Source: CAVTZP01 sp963739245
Lineage (GTDB): Bacteria; Chloroflexota; Dehalococcoidia; Dehalococcoidales; BS750m-G39
Reading direction: 5' to 3'
Length of the DNA stretch: 64,000 bases
Assembly (NCBI GenBank): GCA_963739245.1
Contig: CAVTZP010000007.1
Coordinates: 204,183-268,182, forward strand
Shown: positions 46,416 through 55,723 of the stretch, piece by piece
How the letters are laid out: every line of letters starts with the position of its first letter
Position numbering within the stretch: the stretch's first letter is position 1
The notes under the pieces: generated by a model
Database searches by the model: none
What the model saw: the letters and a program-made list of their open reading frames with translations, nothing else
Told to the model about the DNA's origin: nothing
Position numbers and translations under genes: made by a program

Positions 46416-46889
46416 CTACCCCTGAGGCGGACAACTACATGGTCCCTGGTTAAGATTGTGGCCACAATTAGGACATAACCCGGCACAATTCTCACGACAA
46501 AGCGGTTTCATTGGAATAGCTATTAAAGCGCACTGGCGCAGCCCCTCGGTCAAGTCTAAAACATGTCGCTCATCAATAGCGAAACGGTCAGGGTCGTCAG
46601 GCGGGGGTAGAGAGGCACCACTATTTACATCTGTGGTCGGGAAATACTCCTCCTCAATACTTATGGTTAGCGGGCAATGAAATAAGCTCAGGCAGCGGCT
46701 ACAGGTAAGTTCAACCTCAGTATCTAGTACCCCCTTAACCAGAATGCCGCGGTCGGTGCGGGTCAAAACGACATTGCCCCGAACGGGGATGGCGTTGCCA
46801 TCACCGCTAACATCAATAATCCCGCTCACCTCATAATCCCGCGTCGAGCCTATAGCCGACTTAAGCTGCTGAGCAACATTTATCTGCAT
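46416..46889 (-). CDS. DUF177 (YceD) family protein
   Basis: Conserved partner of rpmF implicated in 23S rRNA/ribosome biogenesis in some bacteria. 157 residues from the ATG at 46889, preceded by GGAGGTTGAAGG. Cys clusters TCSRC and CRENCAGLCPNCGHN suggest two metal sites. A longer frame reaches 46982 but would overlap the upstream gene without a ribosome site. Confidence 0.85.
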   Translation of the reverse strand: MQINVAQQLKSAIGSTRDYEVSGIIDVSGDGNAIPVRGNVVLTRTDRGILVKGVLDTEVELTCSRCLSLFHCPLTISIEEEYFPTTDVNSGASLPPPDDPDRFAIDERHVLDLTEGLRQCALIAIPMKPLCRENCAGLCPNCGHNLNQGPCSCPPQG

Positions 46890-46974
46890 TACCTTCAACC
46901 TCCACGCCAAAGGTAAGTCTCTTATTATAAGATAAGCCTCATCATCACTGTCAAGCTCAAGCAACCCCACGTAT

Positions 46975-48132
46975 CTATTCACTCATCCCCTTTTTCTTCC
47001 TCAGTTCAAAGGCAATAGCGTTTCTCAGCACCTGATTGGCGCCTTCATATATCTGGGTGATTTTGGCGTCTCGGAACATCTTCTCAATGGGATAATCACG
47101 CATGTAACCAACACCACCAAAAATCTGCATGGCATCGGTGGTAACCCTCATCGCCGTGTCTGAGGCGAAGACCTTAGCCATCGCCGACTCCTGGGTAAAG
47201 CTCTTGGCCCCGCTATCTATTGTCCTGGCGGTGGCATAAACCAGTGCCCGGGCCGCCTCCACCTGAATCGCCATATCCGCCAGCATGTGCTGGACAGCCT
47301 GCTGGGCAATAATCGGGTGCCCAAATTGAATACGCTTGCCGGCATAGTCCACCGCCGCCTCCAGAGCCCCCTGAGCCAGCCCCATCGCCTGGGCACCCAG
47401 GCCGGGACGGGAGCAGTCAAGTAGCTTCATGGTCATAATAAAACCCATTCCCTCCCGACCAAGCAAATTTTTCTCGGGGACCAGGCAATCTTCAAAAACC
47501 AGCTCCCTGGTCGCCGAAGCGCGGATGCCCAGCTTCTTCTCCTTCCTGCCAAAAGAAAAGCCCGGCGTGCCCTTCTCCACCAAAAAAGCGCTGGCGCCAC
47601 GAGGTCCCTTCTCCTTGGCGGTTAAAGCGATAACGGTATATATCTCCGCCTCACCACCATTGGTAATAAACCGTTTTGTCCCATTAAGGATATAACCATC
47701 GCCGGTGCGCTGAGCGGTTGTCTTCATGCCGCCGGGGTCACTGCCCGCCATTTCCTCGGTCAGAGCAAAGCCGGCCAGTCTCCTGCCAGCGGCAATATCA
47801 GGAAGGTATTTGCGCTTCTGCTCCTCGCTTCCGTACTGCAACAGGGTTATCGTCCCCAGCCCGCTAGCGGCATAACTAACGGCGACACCACTGCACACCC
47901 GGCTTAGTTCTTCCACCACCAGACACAGCTCAAAAATGCCACCCCCCAGACCATCGTATTCCTCGGGGATAAAGACACCAAACAAGCCGGCATCGGCGAG
48001 GACTTTCATAATCTCCCAAGGAAACTCTTCCTTCTCATCAAGCGCCGCCCGTACCGGCAATACCCTTTCCTCAGCTATTGTTCGTGTCAGATTCTTGATT
48101 TCCCTCTGCTGCTCGGTTAAAAAATACTCCAA
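46975..48132 (-). CDS. Acyl-CoA dehydrogenase
   Basis: FAD enzyme of beta-oxidation or amino-acid degradation, 385 residues. Motifs FALTEEMAGSDPGGMKTTA (FAD/substrate), QIFGGVGYMRDYPIEKMFRDAKITQIYEGANQ near the C-terminus with the catalytic Glu in YEGA. Resembles butyryl- or isovaleryl-type enzymes. It is divergent from an AsnC-type gene across a palindromic promoter region. Confidence 0.93.
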   Translation of the reverse strand: MEYFLTEQQREIKNLTRTIAEERVLPVRAALDEKEEFPWEIMKVLADAGLFGVFIPEEYDGLGGGIFELCLVVEELSRVCSGVAVSYAASGLGTITLLQYGSEEQKRKYLPDIAAGRRLAGFALTEEMAGSDPGGMKTTAQRTGDGYILNGTKRFITNGGEAEIYTVIALTAKEKGPRGASAFLVEKGTPGFSFGRKEKKLGIRASATRELVFEDCLVPEKNLLGREGMGFIMTMKLLDCSRPGLGAQAMGLAQGALEAAVDYAGKRIQFGHPIIAQQAVQHMLADMAIQVEAARALVYATARTIDSGAKSFTQESAMAKVFASDTAMRVTTDAMQIFGGVGYMRDYPIEKMFRDAKITQIYEGANQVLRNAIAFELRKKKGMSE

Positions 48133-48167
48133 GACATCCCTCCTTGAGTTTCATTACAGGGTAGCAC

Positions 48168-48198
48168 ATTATAAACAGAGCCGAATACCTACTGTCAA
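48168..48198 (-). promoter_or_regulatory. Possible promoter of the minus-strand acyl-CoA dehydrogenase
   Basis: Minus-strand TTGACA (48193-48198) and TATAAT (48168-48173) with a long 19-bp spacer. Confidence 0.45.
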
Positions 48199-48215
48199 GG
48201 CGATGAGCTTGACAG
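48192..48215. promoter_or_regulatory. Palindrome CTGTCAAG-N8-CTTGACAG spanning both -35 boxes
   Basis: A perfect 8-8-8 inverted repeat that contains the -35 elements of the two divergent promoters. It could be an operator or simply two symmetric -35 boxes. Confidence 0.5.
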
Positions 48216-48237
48216 CCCAGTAAGCCAGTATTACAAT
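48209..48237 (+). promoter_or_regulatory. Putative promoter of the AsnC-type gene
   Basis: TTGACA (48209-48214), 17 bp, TACAAT (48232-48237). Confidence 0.65.
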
Positions 48238-48283
48238 CCTGTAAGCCGGACATTATCACCAAGTTTATAGAGGAGTGAGTTCA

Positions 48284-48526
48284 ATGGCAGCCAAGGCATT
48301 TGTCCTAATTGAAACGGCGGTGGGCAGAAATAAGGAAGTAGCCGCCGCCCTGGAAAAGTTAAAGGGAGTAAAATCGGTTGATAGCGTAACTGGCCCCTAC
48401 GATGTTATCGTCATAGTAGAAGGAGCCAGCTTAAACGATATCGGTGACCTGGTCACTGGAAAAATCCATCCCATTCCCGGTATCTCTAGAACTGTAACCT
48501 GCCTCGCATTATTACACACCCCTTAG
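48284..48526 (+). CDS. AsnC/Lrp ligand-binding (RAM) domain protein
   Basis: 80 residues forming only the alpha/beta effector domain of Lrp/AsnC regulators, without a helix-turn-helix: AFVLIETAVGRNKEVAAAL at the start and VTGPYDVIVIVEG in the middle. Such stand-alone domains bind amino acids and may modulate partners. AGAGGAG precedes the ATG at 48284. The gap to the next acyl-CoA dehydrogenase is 48 bp. Confidence 0.88.
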   Translation: MAAKAFVLIETAVGRNKEVAAALEKLKGVKSVDSVTGPYDVIVIVEGASLNDIGDLVTGKIHPIPGISRTVTCLALLHTP

Positions 48527-48574
48527 ATTTCAGACGGATATCCCAAGACTGACGGCGAGAAGGAGAAAATACGC

Positions 48575-49747
48575 ATGGATTTTAGACTAACTGAGGAGCA
48601 GGAAAAATTCAGACTGGAAATCCGCCAGTTTCTGGAAGGGGAAATAAAACAAGGGCTATGGCAGCCAAGCTGCGATGCCTGGATAATGGGGCATAACCCG
48701 GAGTTCACCAAACGGGTGGCACAACAGGGCTGGATTGGTCTAACCTGGCCTAAAGAGCAAGGGGGGCAGGGGCGTTCCTTTGTTGACCGGCTCGTCCTGA
48801 CGGAAGAGATGCTCCACTACGGGGCACCGGCTGCCTGCCACTGGTTCGCCGACCGCCAGATAGGCGGTGCCGTTGTTCACTACGGGACTGAGGAACAAAA
48901 GAAAGAGCTACTGCCCATGATTTTGAGGGGAGAAGCCTATGTTGGCTTGGGCATGAGCGAACCGGAGGCTGGTTCTGACCTGGCTTCTCTGAAAACTAGA
49001 GCCACTGAGGATGGCGATGACTATATCATTGACGGGCAGAAGGTGTGGACCAGCGGCGGTAGCCACATGAACTGGATTTACCTGGTCGCCAGAACCGACC
49101 CAACTGCCCCCAAACACCGGGGCATCAGCGAATTCTTCTTCCAGACCAATTTACCCGGCATCACCGTTCGCCCGATAGTAGATATTACCGGCGGGGTGCA
49201 TTTTAACGAGGTCTTCTTTGATAGCGTGCGTATCCCCAAGAAGTCCTTAATCGGCGAGAAAAACAAGGGCTTTTACCAGATACTGAACCAGCTTGACTAC
49301 GAGAGGAGCGGGATGGAGCGCCTGATGGGGAATTACCCCCTCTTTGACGCCCTCATCCAATACACCAAGGAAACCAAGCGAAACGGGAAGCCCTTATCTG
49401 AGGACCCAATTACTCGCCCCAAACTGGCACAACTCAAGATTGAATTTGAGATCGGGCGGCTACATATGTACCGCATTGCCATGGTCATGGACGCTGGGCG
49501 AGCCCCAAACTGGGAATCAGCCATGAGCAAGGTATATGGCACTGCCTTTGAACAGCGCCTTGCCAGCACGGCGATGGAGATTCTGGGGCTCTACGGACAG
49601 CTTTCGCCCCAATCCAAATGGGTGCCGATGCGCGGCATGGCTTATCACTCATATCTATCGTCCAAGGGCTATAGCCTTCAAGCTGGTACCTCAGAAATAC
49701 TAAAGAATATTCTGGCGTCAAGAAAGCTGGAGCTACCAACCCAATAA
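48575..49747 (+). CDS. Acyl-CoA dehydrogenase family protein
   Basis: 390 residues: FRLTEEQEKFRLEIRQFL at the N-terminus, GLGMSEPEAGSDLASLKT in the middle, VWTSGGSHMNWIYLVART, and the C-terminal QAGTSEILKNILASRKL. Resembles the larger subunit of heterodimeric acyl-CoA dehydrogenases as in sterol or long-chain degradation. It forms a pair with the next gene, 19 bp downstream, suggesting an alpha2beta2 enzyme. Confidence 0.9.
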   Translation: MDFRLTEEQEKFRLEIRQFLEGEIKQGLWQPSCDAWIMGHNPEFTKRVAQQGWIGLTWPKEQGGQGRSFVDRLVLTEEMLHYGAPAACHWFADRQIGGAVVHYGTEEQKKELLPMILRGEAYVGLGMSEPEAGSDLASLKTRATEDGDDYIIDGQKVWTSGGSHMNWIYLVARTDPTAPKHRGISEFFFQTNLPGITVRPIVDITGGVHFNEVFFDSVRIPKKSLIGEKNKGFYQILNQLDYERSGMERLMGNYPLFDALIQYTKETKRNGKPLSEDPITRPKLAQLKIEFEIGRLHMYRIAMVMDAGRAPNWESAMSKVYGTAFEQRLASTAMEILGLYGQLSPQSKWVPMRGMAYHSYLSSKGYSLQAGTSEILKNILASRKLELPTQ

Positions 49748-49766
49748 TTGCAGGCAACTAGGAGGC

Positions 49767-50903
49767 ATGATAATGAATTTAGCTCTCTCTGAAGAACAGG
49801 AAATGCTAAAGAAAATGGCTCGCGATTTTCTTACCGATAAGCTCCCCAAGGCAGTGGTTAAAGAAATAGAGGAGAGCGAGCTCGGCTACTCACCGGAGTT
49901 GTGGAAGGAAATGGCCGGGCTGGGCTGGATGGGGCTGGTGTTTCCCGAAAAGTACGGCGGCAGCGGCATGAGCTTCCTTGACCTGGCGATGCTCCTTGAG
50001 GAAATGGGGAGGGCTTGCCTCCCCGGTCCCTACTTCTCCTCCGTGATTCTTGGTGGTCTAACCATTGCTGATGTCGGCGGCGAGGAGCAGAAACAGGAAT
50101 ACTTACCCAAGATAGCCAGCGGTGAGATAATCTTCACCCTAGCCCTGACCGAACCCAGCGCCAGATATGATGCTGCCATTGAGACTAAGGCTACCGCCGA
50201 TAAGGATAACTATGTCTTGACTGGCACCAAGCTCTTTGTCCCCGATGCCCATATTGCTAATTATATGCTGGTGGTAGCCAGAACCGATGAAAAAGCCAAG
50301 GCGGAAAAGGGGATTACCCTATTTATTGTTGACGGCAAAAGCCCGGGCATAAGCTACACCGTGTTAAAGACTATCGCCAACGACAAGCTATGTGAAGTGG
50401 TCTTTAACGGGGTAAAAGTCCCCAAGGAGAATATTTTAGGGGAACTGAACGGGGGGTGGAGCGTGGTGGAAAAAATACTCCAGCGAGCCGCCGTAGCAAA
50501 ATGCTGTGAGATGGTCGGCTGTATTCAGCAGGCGCTGGATATGACCGTTAGTTACGCCAAGGAAAGAAAGCAGTATGACCGTCCCATCGGCAGCTTTCAG
50601 ATTATCCAGCATTACTGCGCCGATATGGCAACCGATGTTGATGGCACCAGCCTTTCAACCTATCAAGCCGCCTGGATGCTGAGCGAGGGTCTCCCCTGCA
50701 CTAAAGAAATAGCCATCGCCAAGGCATGGGCTGGGGAAGCCTGCCAGCGGGTTATGGCCCTAGCCCACCAGATTCACGGTGCCATCGGCGTTACCATAGA
50801 CCATGACTTGCAATACTACACCCGACGAGCTAAAGCGGCTGAGGTCTCCTTCGGTGATGCCAATTTCTACCGCGAGGTAGTAGCCCGAGAGATGGGACTA
50901 TAA
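49767..50903 (+). CDS. Acyl-CoA dehydrogenase family protein (second subunit type)
   Basis: 378 residues. FTLALTEPSARYDAAIETKA shows a degenerate FAD loop; QIHGAIGVTIDHDLQYYTRRAK occupies the C-terminus, where typical catalytic Glu context is lost. This fits the non-catalytic or FAD-binding partner of the preceding gene. Two in-frame ATG codons (49767, 49773) follow AGGAGG. The end overlaps convergent ispH by 6 bp. Confidence 0.9.
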   Translation: MIMNLALSEEQEMLKKMARDFLTDKLPKAVVKEIEESELGYSPELWKEMAGLGWMGLVFPEKYGGSGMSFLDLAMLLEEMGRACLPGPYFSSVILGGLTIADVGGEEQKQEYLPKIASGEIIFTLALTEPSARYDAAIETKATADKDNYVLTGTKLFVPDAHIANYMLVVARTDEKAKAEKGITLFIVDGKSPGISYTVLKTIANDKLCEVVFNGVKVPKENILGELNGGWSVVEKILQRAAVAKCCEMVGCIQQALDMTVSYAKERKQYDRPIGSFQIIQHYCADMATDVDGTSLSTYQAAWMLSEGLPCTKEIAIAKAWAGEACQRVMALAHQIHGAIGVTIDHDLQYYTRRAKAAEVSFGDANFYREVVAREMGL

Positions 50904-51740
50904 GCCTTCCAACCTAGACAAAACTTCGTCTATAGTTTGCTCAGGGGTAGATGCCCCAGAGGTTACACCTATAAGGTGCTTGCCGTGAAGCCACGGCGGT
51001 CTTATTTCCTCTGCCGTCTCAATAAGATAAGTCTCGGTAGCCGTAGAGCATAACTCGGTAAGGCGACTGGTGTTGGCGCTGCCCCGCCCGCCGATAACCA
51101 GCATCAGGTCCACCCTTCTGGCTAAGTCCAGGGCTTCGGCCTGCCGTCGCCTGATATCATGACATATAGTATCAATAACGCGAAGCTCAGAATCCCGGGT
51201 AAAGACCAAGTCAACGAGCCGCTTAAAAAATTCGGTAAAATAGGCTGGTATCTGGGTCGTCTGAGATAGAATACCCAAACGGCGGGGTAAAGGGTCTAGC
51301 CTGGCGACAAGCTTCTCATCCAAAGTAGCCACCCCCTTCCCCTCAGCCCAACCAAGGACACCCCTAACCTCAGTATGGTCAGCATCGCCATATATAACGA
51401 CAAAAAAACCATTTCTGGCTAGCCGGCGAGCGGCAATCTGAACCCGGTGAACGAAGGGGCAGGTGGTATTGATTATGTCAATATGCCGGGCTCGAAGCTC
51501 TTCTTCCACCTCCGGGCTCACCCCATGAGAGCTAATGGCCACGGTATTGCCCCGTATATCATCAATAGTCGGCACTACCCTGACCCCAATCCCAGCCAGC
51601 CTTTGCAGCACCTGCTGGTTATGCACCACCGCCCCCAGCGTTTCCACGCCGCCACGCTCACGAGCAACCCGCTCTAAGATATCAATGGCTCGCTTCACCC
51701 CGTAGCAAAAACCGATTTCTTTAGTCTTCTCAATCTTCAC
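50898..51740 (-). CDS. ispH: 4-hydroxy-3-methylbut-2-enyl diphosphate reductase
   Basis: Last step of the MEP isoprenoid pathway. 280 residues, 4Fe-4S ligands Cys12 (GFCYGVKRA), Cys94 (TTCPFVHR) and Cys193 (TICHDIRRRQ). VIGGRGSANTSRL and TSGASTPEQTI are conserved. GTG start; overlaps plsC by 4 bp, so the two are coupled. Confidence 0.95.
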   Translation of the reverse strand: MKIEKTKEIGFCYGVKRAIDILERVARERGGVETLGAVVHNQQVLQRLAGIGVRVVPTIDDIRGNTVAISSHGVSPEVEEELRARHIDIINTTCPFVHRVQIAARRLARNGFFVVIYGDADHTEVRGVLGWAEGKGVATLDEKLVARLDPLPRRLGILSQTTQIPAYFTEFFKRLVDLVFTRDSELRVIDTICHDIRRRQAEALDLARRVDLMLVIGGRGSANTSRLTELCSTATETYLIETAEEIRPPWLHGKHLIGVTSGASTPEQTIDEVLSRLEGL

Positions 51741-52369
51741 CGCTTGCCATAAACCCCGCGATATTGTGGAGGAAGAAGCTCAGCAATACGCTCCATTATG
51801 AGATTAGTATTATCAACAAGCTCAGCCCGGTTTAATCTGCTACTAGCCGGCAGATAAAAGGGGCGACCAATATTGACGACGATACGGGGGTGGCGCAGCA
51901 CCCAGCCTAATCCCTTAATCCCTTCCGTGCCGGCAATGCCTACAGGAAGGATAGGTACGCCACTACGCATGGCGATTAGCGCCGAGCCGGGGAAAGCCGG
52001 CTGAAGCCGGGCACGCTTACTTCTCGTTGCCTCAGGGAACATGACCAAAGCCAGACCATCGGTTAAGACCTGCTGTGCCTGGCGAATTGCCTTCCTATCC
52101 AGCCTACCTCTATGTACCGGAAAGGCACCAAAGCTACCGACGAAGTAAGCGGATAACGGGGAGCGAAATAGCTCCTCCTTAGCCATAAATATCGTTTTTC
52201 TCCCCAGGCTAACGCTAAGCAAGGGTGGGTCAGTTAGATTAAGGTGATTAGCTACCACCAGCACCGGTCCCTGGCGGGGGATATTCTCTTTGCCCCTGAC
52301 CTCCCACCGCGTCGTTAGAGTAAACAGCACCCTCGCTATTACTCTGCCTACATAATAGAACCAGGGCAA
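51737..52369 (-). CDS. plsC: 1-acyl-sn-glycerol-3-phosphate acyltransferase
   Basis: Membrane-associated acyltransferase making phosphatidic acid. 210 residues. The HX4D motif is HLNLTD, and the second motif reads FPEATRS with Ala for the usual Gly. The start is a TTG at 52369. It is the natural consumer of acyl groups made via fakA/fakB and the fab genes. Confidence 0.88.
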   Translation of the reverse strand: MPWFYYVGRVIARVLFTLTTRWEVRGKENIPRQGPVLVVANHLNLTDPPLLSVSLGRKTIFMAKEELFRSPLSAYFVGSFGAFPVHRGRLDRKAIRQAQQVLTDGLALVMFPEATRSKRARLQPAFPGSALIAMRSGVPILPVGIAGTEGIKGLGWVLRHPRIVVNIGRPFYLPASSRLNRAELVDNTNLIMERIAELLPPQYRGVYGKR

Positions 52370-52435
52370 TATTCTAACTCCAACAAAGCGTTTACCAAAT
52401 TATACCCTCAAGCAGAGGCAAAGACAAACCTCTGG

Positions 52436-52464
52436 TGGACAGGACTGATGGTAAGAATTATAAT
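52436..52464 (+). promoter_or_regulatory. Putative promoter of hpt-ade
   Basis: TGGACA (52436-52441), 17 bp, TATAAT (52459-52464). The hpt ATG is 11 bp beyond the -10 with no ribosome site, so a leaderless message is likely. Confidence 0.65.
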
Positions 52465-52475
52465 CCCTACTAGCT

Positions 52476-53006
52476 ATGGGTTCTCAACCTAAACTTACTA
52501 TCCTTTTCACCAGGGACGAGATTGAAGCCACCGTCAAGAAGCTGGCGGCTGAAATCAGGCAAGATTACCACGATAAGCACCCTATCCTTATCGGAGTCCT
52601 CAAGGGCTCCTTTATGTTCCTGGCTGACCTTATCCGGCTTCTTGACTTCCCGCTTGAGGTGGAGTTTATCCGGCTATCAAGCTATGGCGGGGGAAAAAGC
52701 CCGGGGAAGATTAAACTGGTGCAGGGTGTCCAGTCTAAGATTAAAGCCCGGCATGTTCTGGTCGTTGACGATATTATCGATACCGGTCTCAGCACTGCCT
52801 TTGTTTTAGATTATCTGGGCAAAGAAAAGCCGGCCTCATTAAAACTCTGCGCCCTGACTGATAAGCCATCGCGGCGCCAGATTCCGGTTAATATTGATTA
52901 CGTGGGATTAACCGTCCCCAATAAGTTTATCGTCGGCTATGGTATAGACTGGGATGAGAAGTTTCGCTATCTTCCCGCTATATATACGCTGAAGAACGAG
53001 GACTAA
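52476..53006 (+). CDS. hpt: Hypoxanthine phosphoribosyltransferase
   Basis: Purine salvage: joins hypoxanthine or guanine to PRPP. 176 residues with LIGVLKGSFMFLADLIR and the PRPP loop VLVVDDIIDTGLST. It overlaps adenine deaminase by one base, so both serve purine salvage. Confidence 0.94.
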   Translation: MGSQPKLTILFTRDEIEATVKKLAAEIRQDYHDKHPILIGVLKGSFMFLADLIRLLDFPLEVEFIRLSSYGGGKSPGKIKLVQGVQSKIKARHVLVVDDIIDTGLSTAFVLDYLGKEKPASLKLCALTDKPSRRQIPVNIDYVGLTVPNKFIVGYGIDWDEKFRYLPAIYTLKNED

Positions 53007-54683
53007 TGAGAAAGAGGCTTGCCGCTCTAATCTCGGTAGCTAAAGGGGAACTCCCCGCCGACCTGATTCTGGCTAACGCCCGGGTAATTAATGTCTTTAG
53101 CGGCGAGATTGAACCGGGCAACGTCGCTATCTATGGAGACAGGATAGCCGGGGTGGGGAACTACCACCGGGCAAAAAAGGTTATGGATTTAGGGGGCAAA
53201 TATATTGCCCCCGGCCTTATCAATGGTCATATTCACCCCGAAAGTTCAATGCTTGATATTGGTCAATACGCCAGGGCGGTGGTGCCTCATGGCACGACGG
53301 CTCTTATTACCGACCTCCATGAAATAGCTAACGTCTGCGGTGTGGCGGGCATAAAATATGTGCTTGACTGCGCCCGCCGTTTGCCTTTTGACCTATTTCT
53401 CATGGCTCCCTCCTGTGTGCCAGCAACCGACCGGGAAACCTCAGGGGCCAGCCTCGGACCGGAAGACATCCGCCAGCTTCTAAGACGGAAGGAGGTTATC
53501 GGGCTAGGTGAGGTTATGAATTTCCCCGGCGTGCTTAGTGGTGATGAGGCGGTACTTAAAAAAATCAGCCTGGCCCGGGGAAAGATTATTGACGGTCATG
53601 CCCCCGGCGTCACCGGGAGAGACCTCAACGGCTATATTGCCGCCGGCATTTATTCCGACCACGAATCGGTATCTATTGACGAAGCGAGGGAGAAGCTAAA
53701 GCGGGGCATGTTTGTCATGATTCGGGAAGGCTCTTCGGAGAAAAACCTGGAGGCTTTGCTGCCCCTGGTCACGGATAAGACCTATAACCGCTGCCTATTT
53801 GTCGTCGATGACCGTAGCGGCGCTGACCTGCTGCGGGACGGCGATATTGACGCCGTGGTGCGAAAGGCGATTGGTCTCGGGCTCGACCCGGTGCGGGCAA
53901 TTCAGCTGGCTACCATCAACCCGGCACAGTATTTCCGGCGGGATGGGCTTGGGGTGGTAGCCCCGGGCTATATGGCTAACCTGATTGTGCTCAGCGACCT
54001 GCGCCGGTTGCAGATTGACATGGTCTTCTACCAAGGTAAAATAATAGCCCGAGAGGGCAAGCCGCTATTCACATTACCCCCAGTCATCGGCAGAGGACTA
54101 ACCAATACGGTAAATATCAAGCCTTTTAATATAGGGGCATTAAGGCTCCTCGTCTCAGGGGAAGCTACGGCGATTATTGAGATTGTCCCCGGTCAGATAA
54201 TCACCCGAAAGCGGCTAGAAAAAATCAAGACGAAGCATTACCCCTGATATCAGTAGGGATATTCTAAAACTGGTGGTGGTGGAACGGCATAAGGCTACGG
54301 GGAATATTGGCTTGGGGCTGGTTAGCGGATTTGGCTTAAAAATGGGGGCGCTGGCTTCATCTATCGCCCATGATTCCCATAACGTTATTGCCGTCGGCAC
54401 CAGCGACGAGGATATATTCACTGCCGTTAAGGAGGTTGAACGGCTACAGGGTGGTCTGGTGGTGGCTGCCCAGGGCAAGGTGTTAGCCAGCTTAGCTTTA
54501 CCCATCGCCGGACTACTATCTGACCAACCGCTAGAGGTGGTGGTGAGTAAACTGGAGAGACTGGAGCAGATAGCCACCGAGCTGGGAACGAGGCTAATCT
54601 CACCATTTGCCACTCTTTCTTTTCTGGCTCTGCCGGTAATCCCCGAAATCAGGCTAACCGACCGGGGAGTGGTAGAATTATAG
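53006..54683 (+). CDS. ade: Adenine deaminase (one frameshift)
   Basis: Metal-dependent amidohydrolase converting adenine to hypoxanthine. The metal box is NGHIHPESSML, the second site DLHEIANVCG; HAPGV and DHESV follow. The frame breaks near 54234-54237; removing one base gives ITPDISRDILKLVVVERHKATGNIG and completes the C-terminal domain with SSIAHDSHNVIAVG, 558 residues. Its product feeds hpt directly upstream. Confidence 0.9.
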
Positions 54684-54710
54684 CCTGATGGGATATAATT
54701 CTACTGTATG

Positions 54711-54795
54711 GGGGAAGTGCTGGAACTGGCAGACAGGCATGACTTAGGATCATGTGCCGAAAGGCGTCGGGGTTCGAGTCCCCGCTTCCCCACCA
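54711..54795 (+). tRNA. tRNA-Leu(UAG)
   Basis: Acceptor arms GGGGAAG and CTTCCCC close an 85-nt class-II tRNA with an encoded CCA end. Anticodon stem CATGA/TCATG holds loop CTTAGGA with anticodon TAG (54745-54747). A long variable arm (GTGCCGAAAGGCGT) and the GTTCGAGTC T-loop are present. A TATAAT at 54694 lies just upstream, at the end of ade. Confidence 0.97.
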
Positions 54796-54806
54796 AGATT
54801 ACTTAC

Positions 54807-55667
54807 CTACAAGTCAAGATTACGCAGTATCTCGGTTACCGCTTCGCTGCGGTTCATAGTGTAGAAGTGGAAGTAGCGGATGCCGTTCCTCCGCAGGTCC
54901 TCGCACTGCTTAGTGGCAAAGTCTATGCCCAACCGGCGAGCTTCATCAGCCGACGTTGCCTTTTGCATCCGCTCGACAATGGATGCCGGTAGAGTGGCAC
55001 CAGACATTTGGCTAAACCTCTTTATTTTTCCAATGTCAGTTATGGGCATGATACCAGGTATTATAGGAACGCTGATCCCAGCCTTCCCCGCCCGCTCCAT
55101 GAAATCGTAGAAGAAGTGGTTATCAAAAAACATCTGCGTAATGGCAAAATCGGCTCCGGCGTCAATCTTCTGCTTGGTGTAATGTATATCCATTTCCAGG
55201 CTCGGCGACTCCATATGTCCCTCGGGATACACCGCTACCCCAATGGAGTAGCCACCGACGGAGACACTTAGCTTTACCAAATCAATAGCATAGCAGAAGC
55301 CATTCTTGGGAGTAATGAACTTTTCAGTGCCCTTGGGCGGGTCTCCTCTAAGGGCTAGGACATTTTCAATGCCATGCCCCTTATAGTCCTCCAGAATCTC
55401 CTTGAGCTCGTCTTTATCTTGGTCAATACAGGTGAGGTGGGGCATGGGAGTAAGGGCAGTCTCCCGCTTTATGCGCAGTAACATATGGCTGGTATTCTTT
55501 AGAGTGCCGCCACCAGCGCCATAGGTTACTGAGACAAAGGTGGGGGAAAACGATTCTAGCTTTGCTATCACCCCAAAAAGTTGATCTTCGTCCTCCTTGG
55601 TCTTGGGCGGGAAGAATTCGAAAGAGAGACTGCTCCCCTGTGCTCTTATCACATCCCCTATTTTCAT
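54807..55667 (-). CDS. metF: 5,10-methylenetetrahydrofolate reductase
   Basis: Flavoprotein reducing methylene-THF to methyl-THF. 286 residues: LSFEFFPPKTKED at the N-terminus, VTYGAGG, LALRGDPPKG, ITQMFFDNHFF in the middle. In anaerobes it may also serve the Wood-Ljungdahl pathway. It is the last gene of the sodB-CDGSH-ferritin run. Confidence 0.95.
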   Translation of the reverse strand: MKIGDVIRAQGSSLSFEFFPPKTKEDEDQLFGVIAKLESFSPTFVSVTYGAGGGTLKNTSHMLLRIKRETALTPMPHLTCIDQDKDELKEILEDYKGHGIENVLALRGDPPKGTEKFITPKNGFCYAIDLVKLSVSVGGYSIGVAVYPEGHMESPSLEMDIHYTKQKIDAGADFAITQMFFDNHFFYDFMERAGKAGISVPIIPGIMPITDIGKIKRFSQMSGATLPASIVERMQKATSADEARRLGIDFATKQCEDLRRNGIRYFHFYTMNRSEAVTEILRNLDL

Positions 55668-55723
55668 AGCTTTTCCTCTAAAGTGAGCAATACATAAACC
55701 CTAGCTGCTGTTTGGCAAGATTC

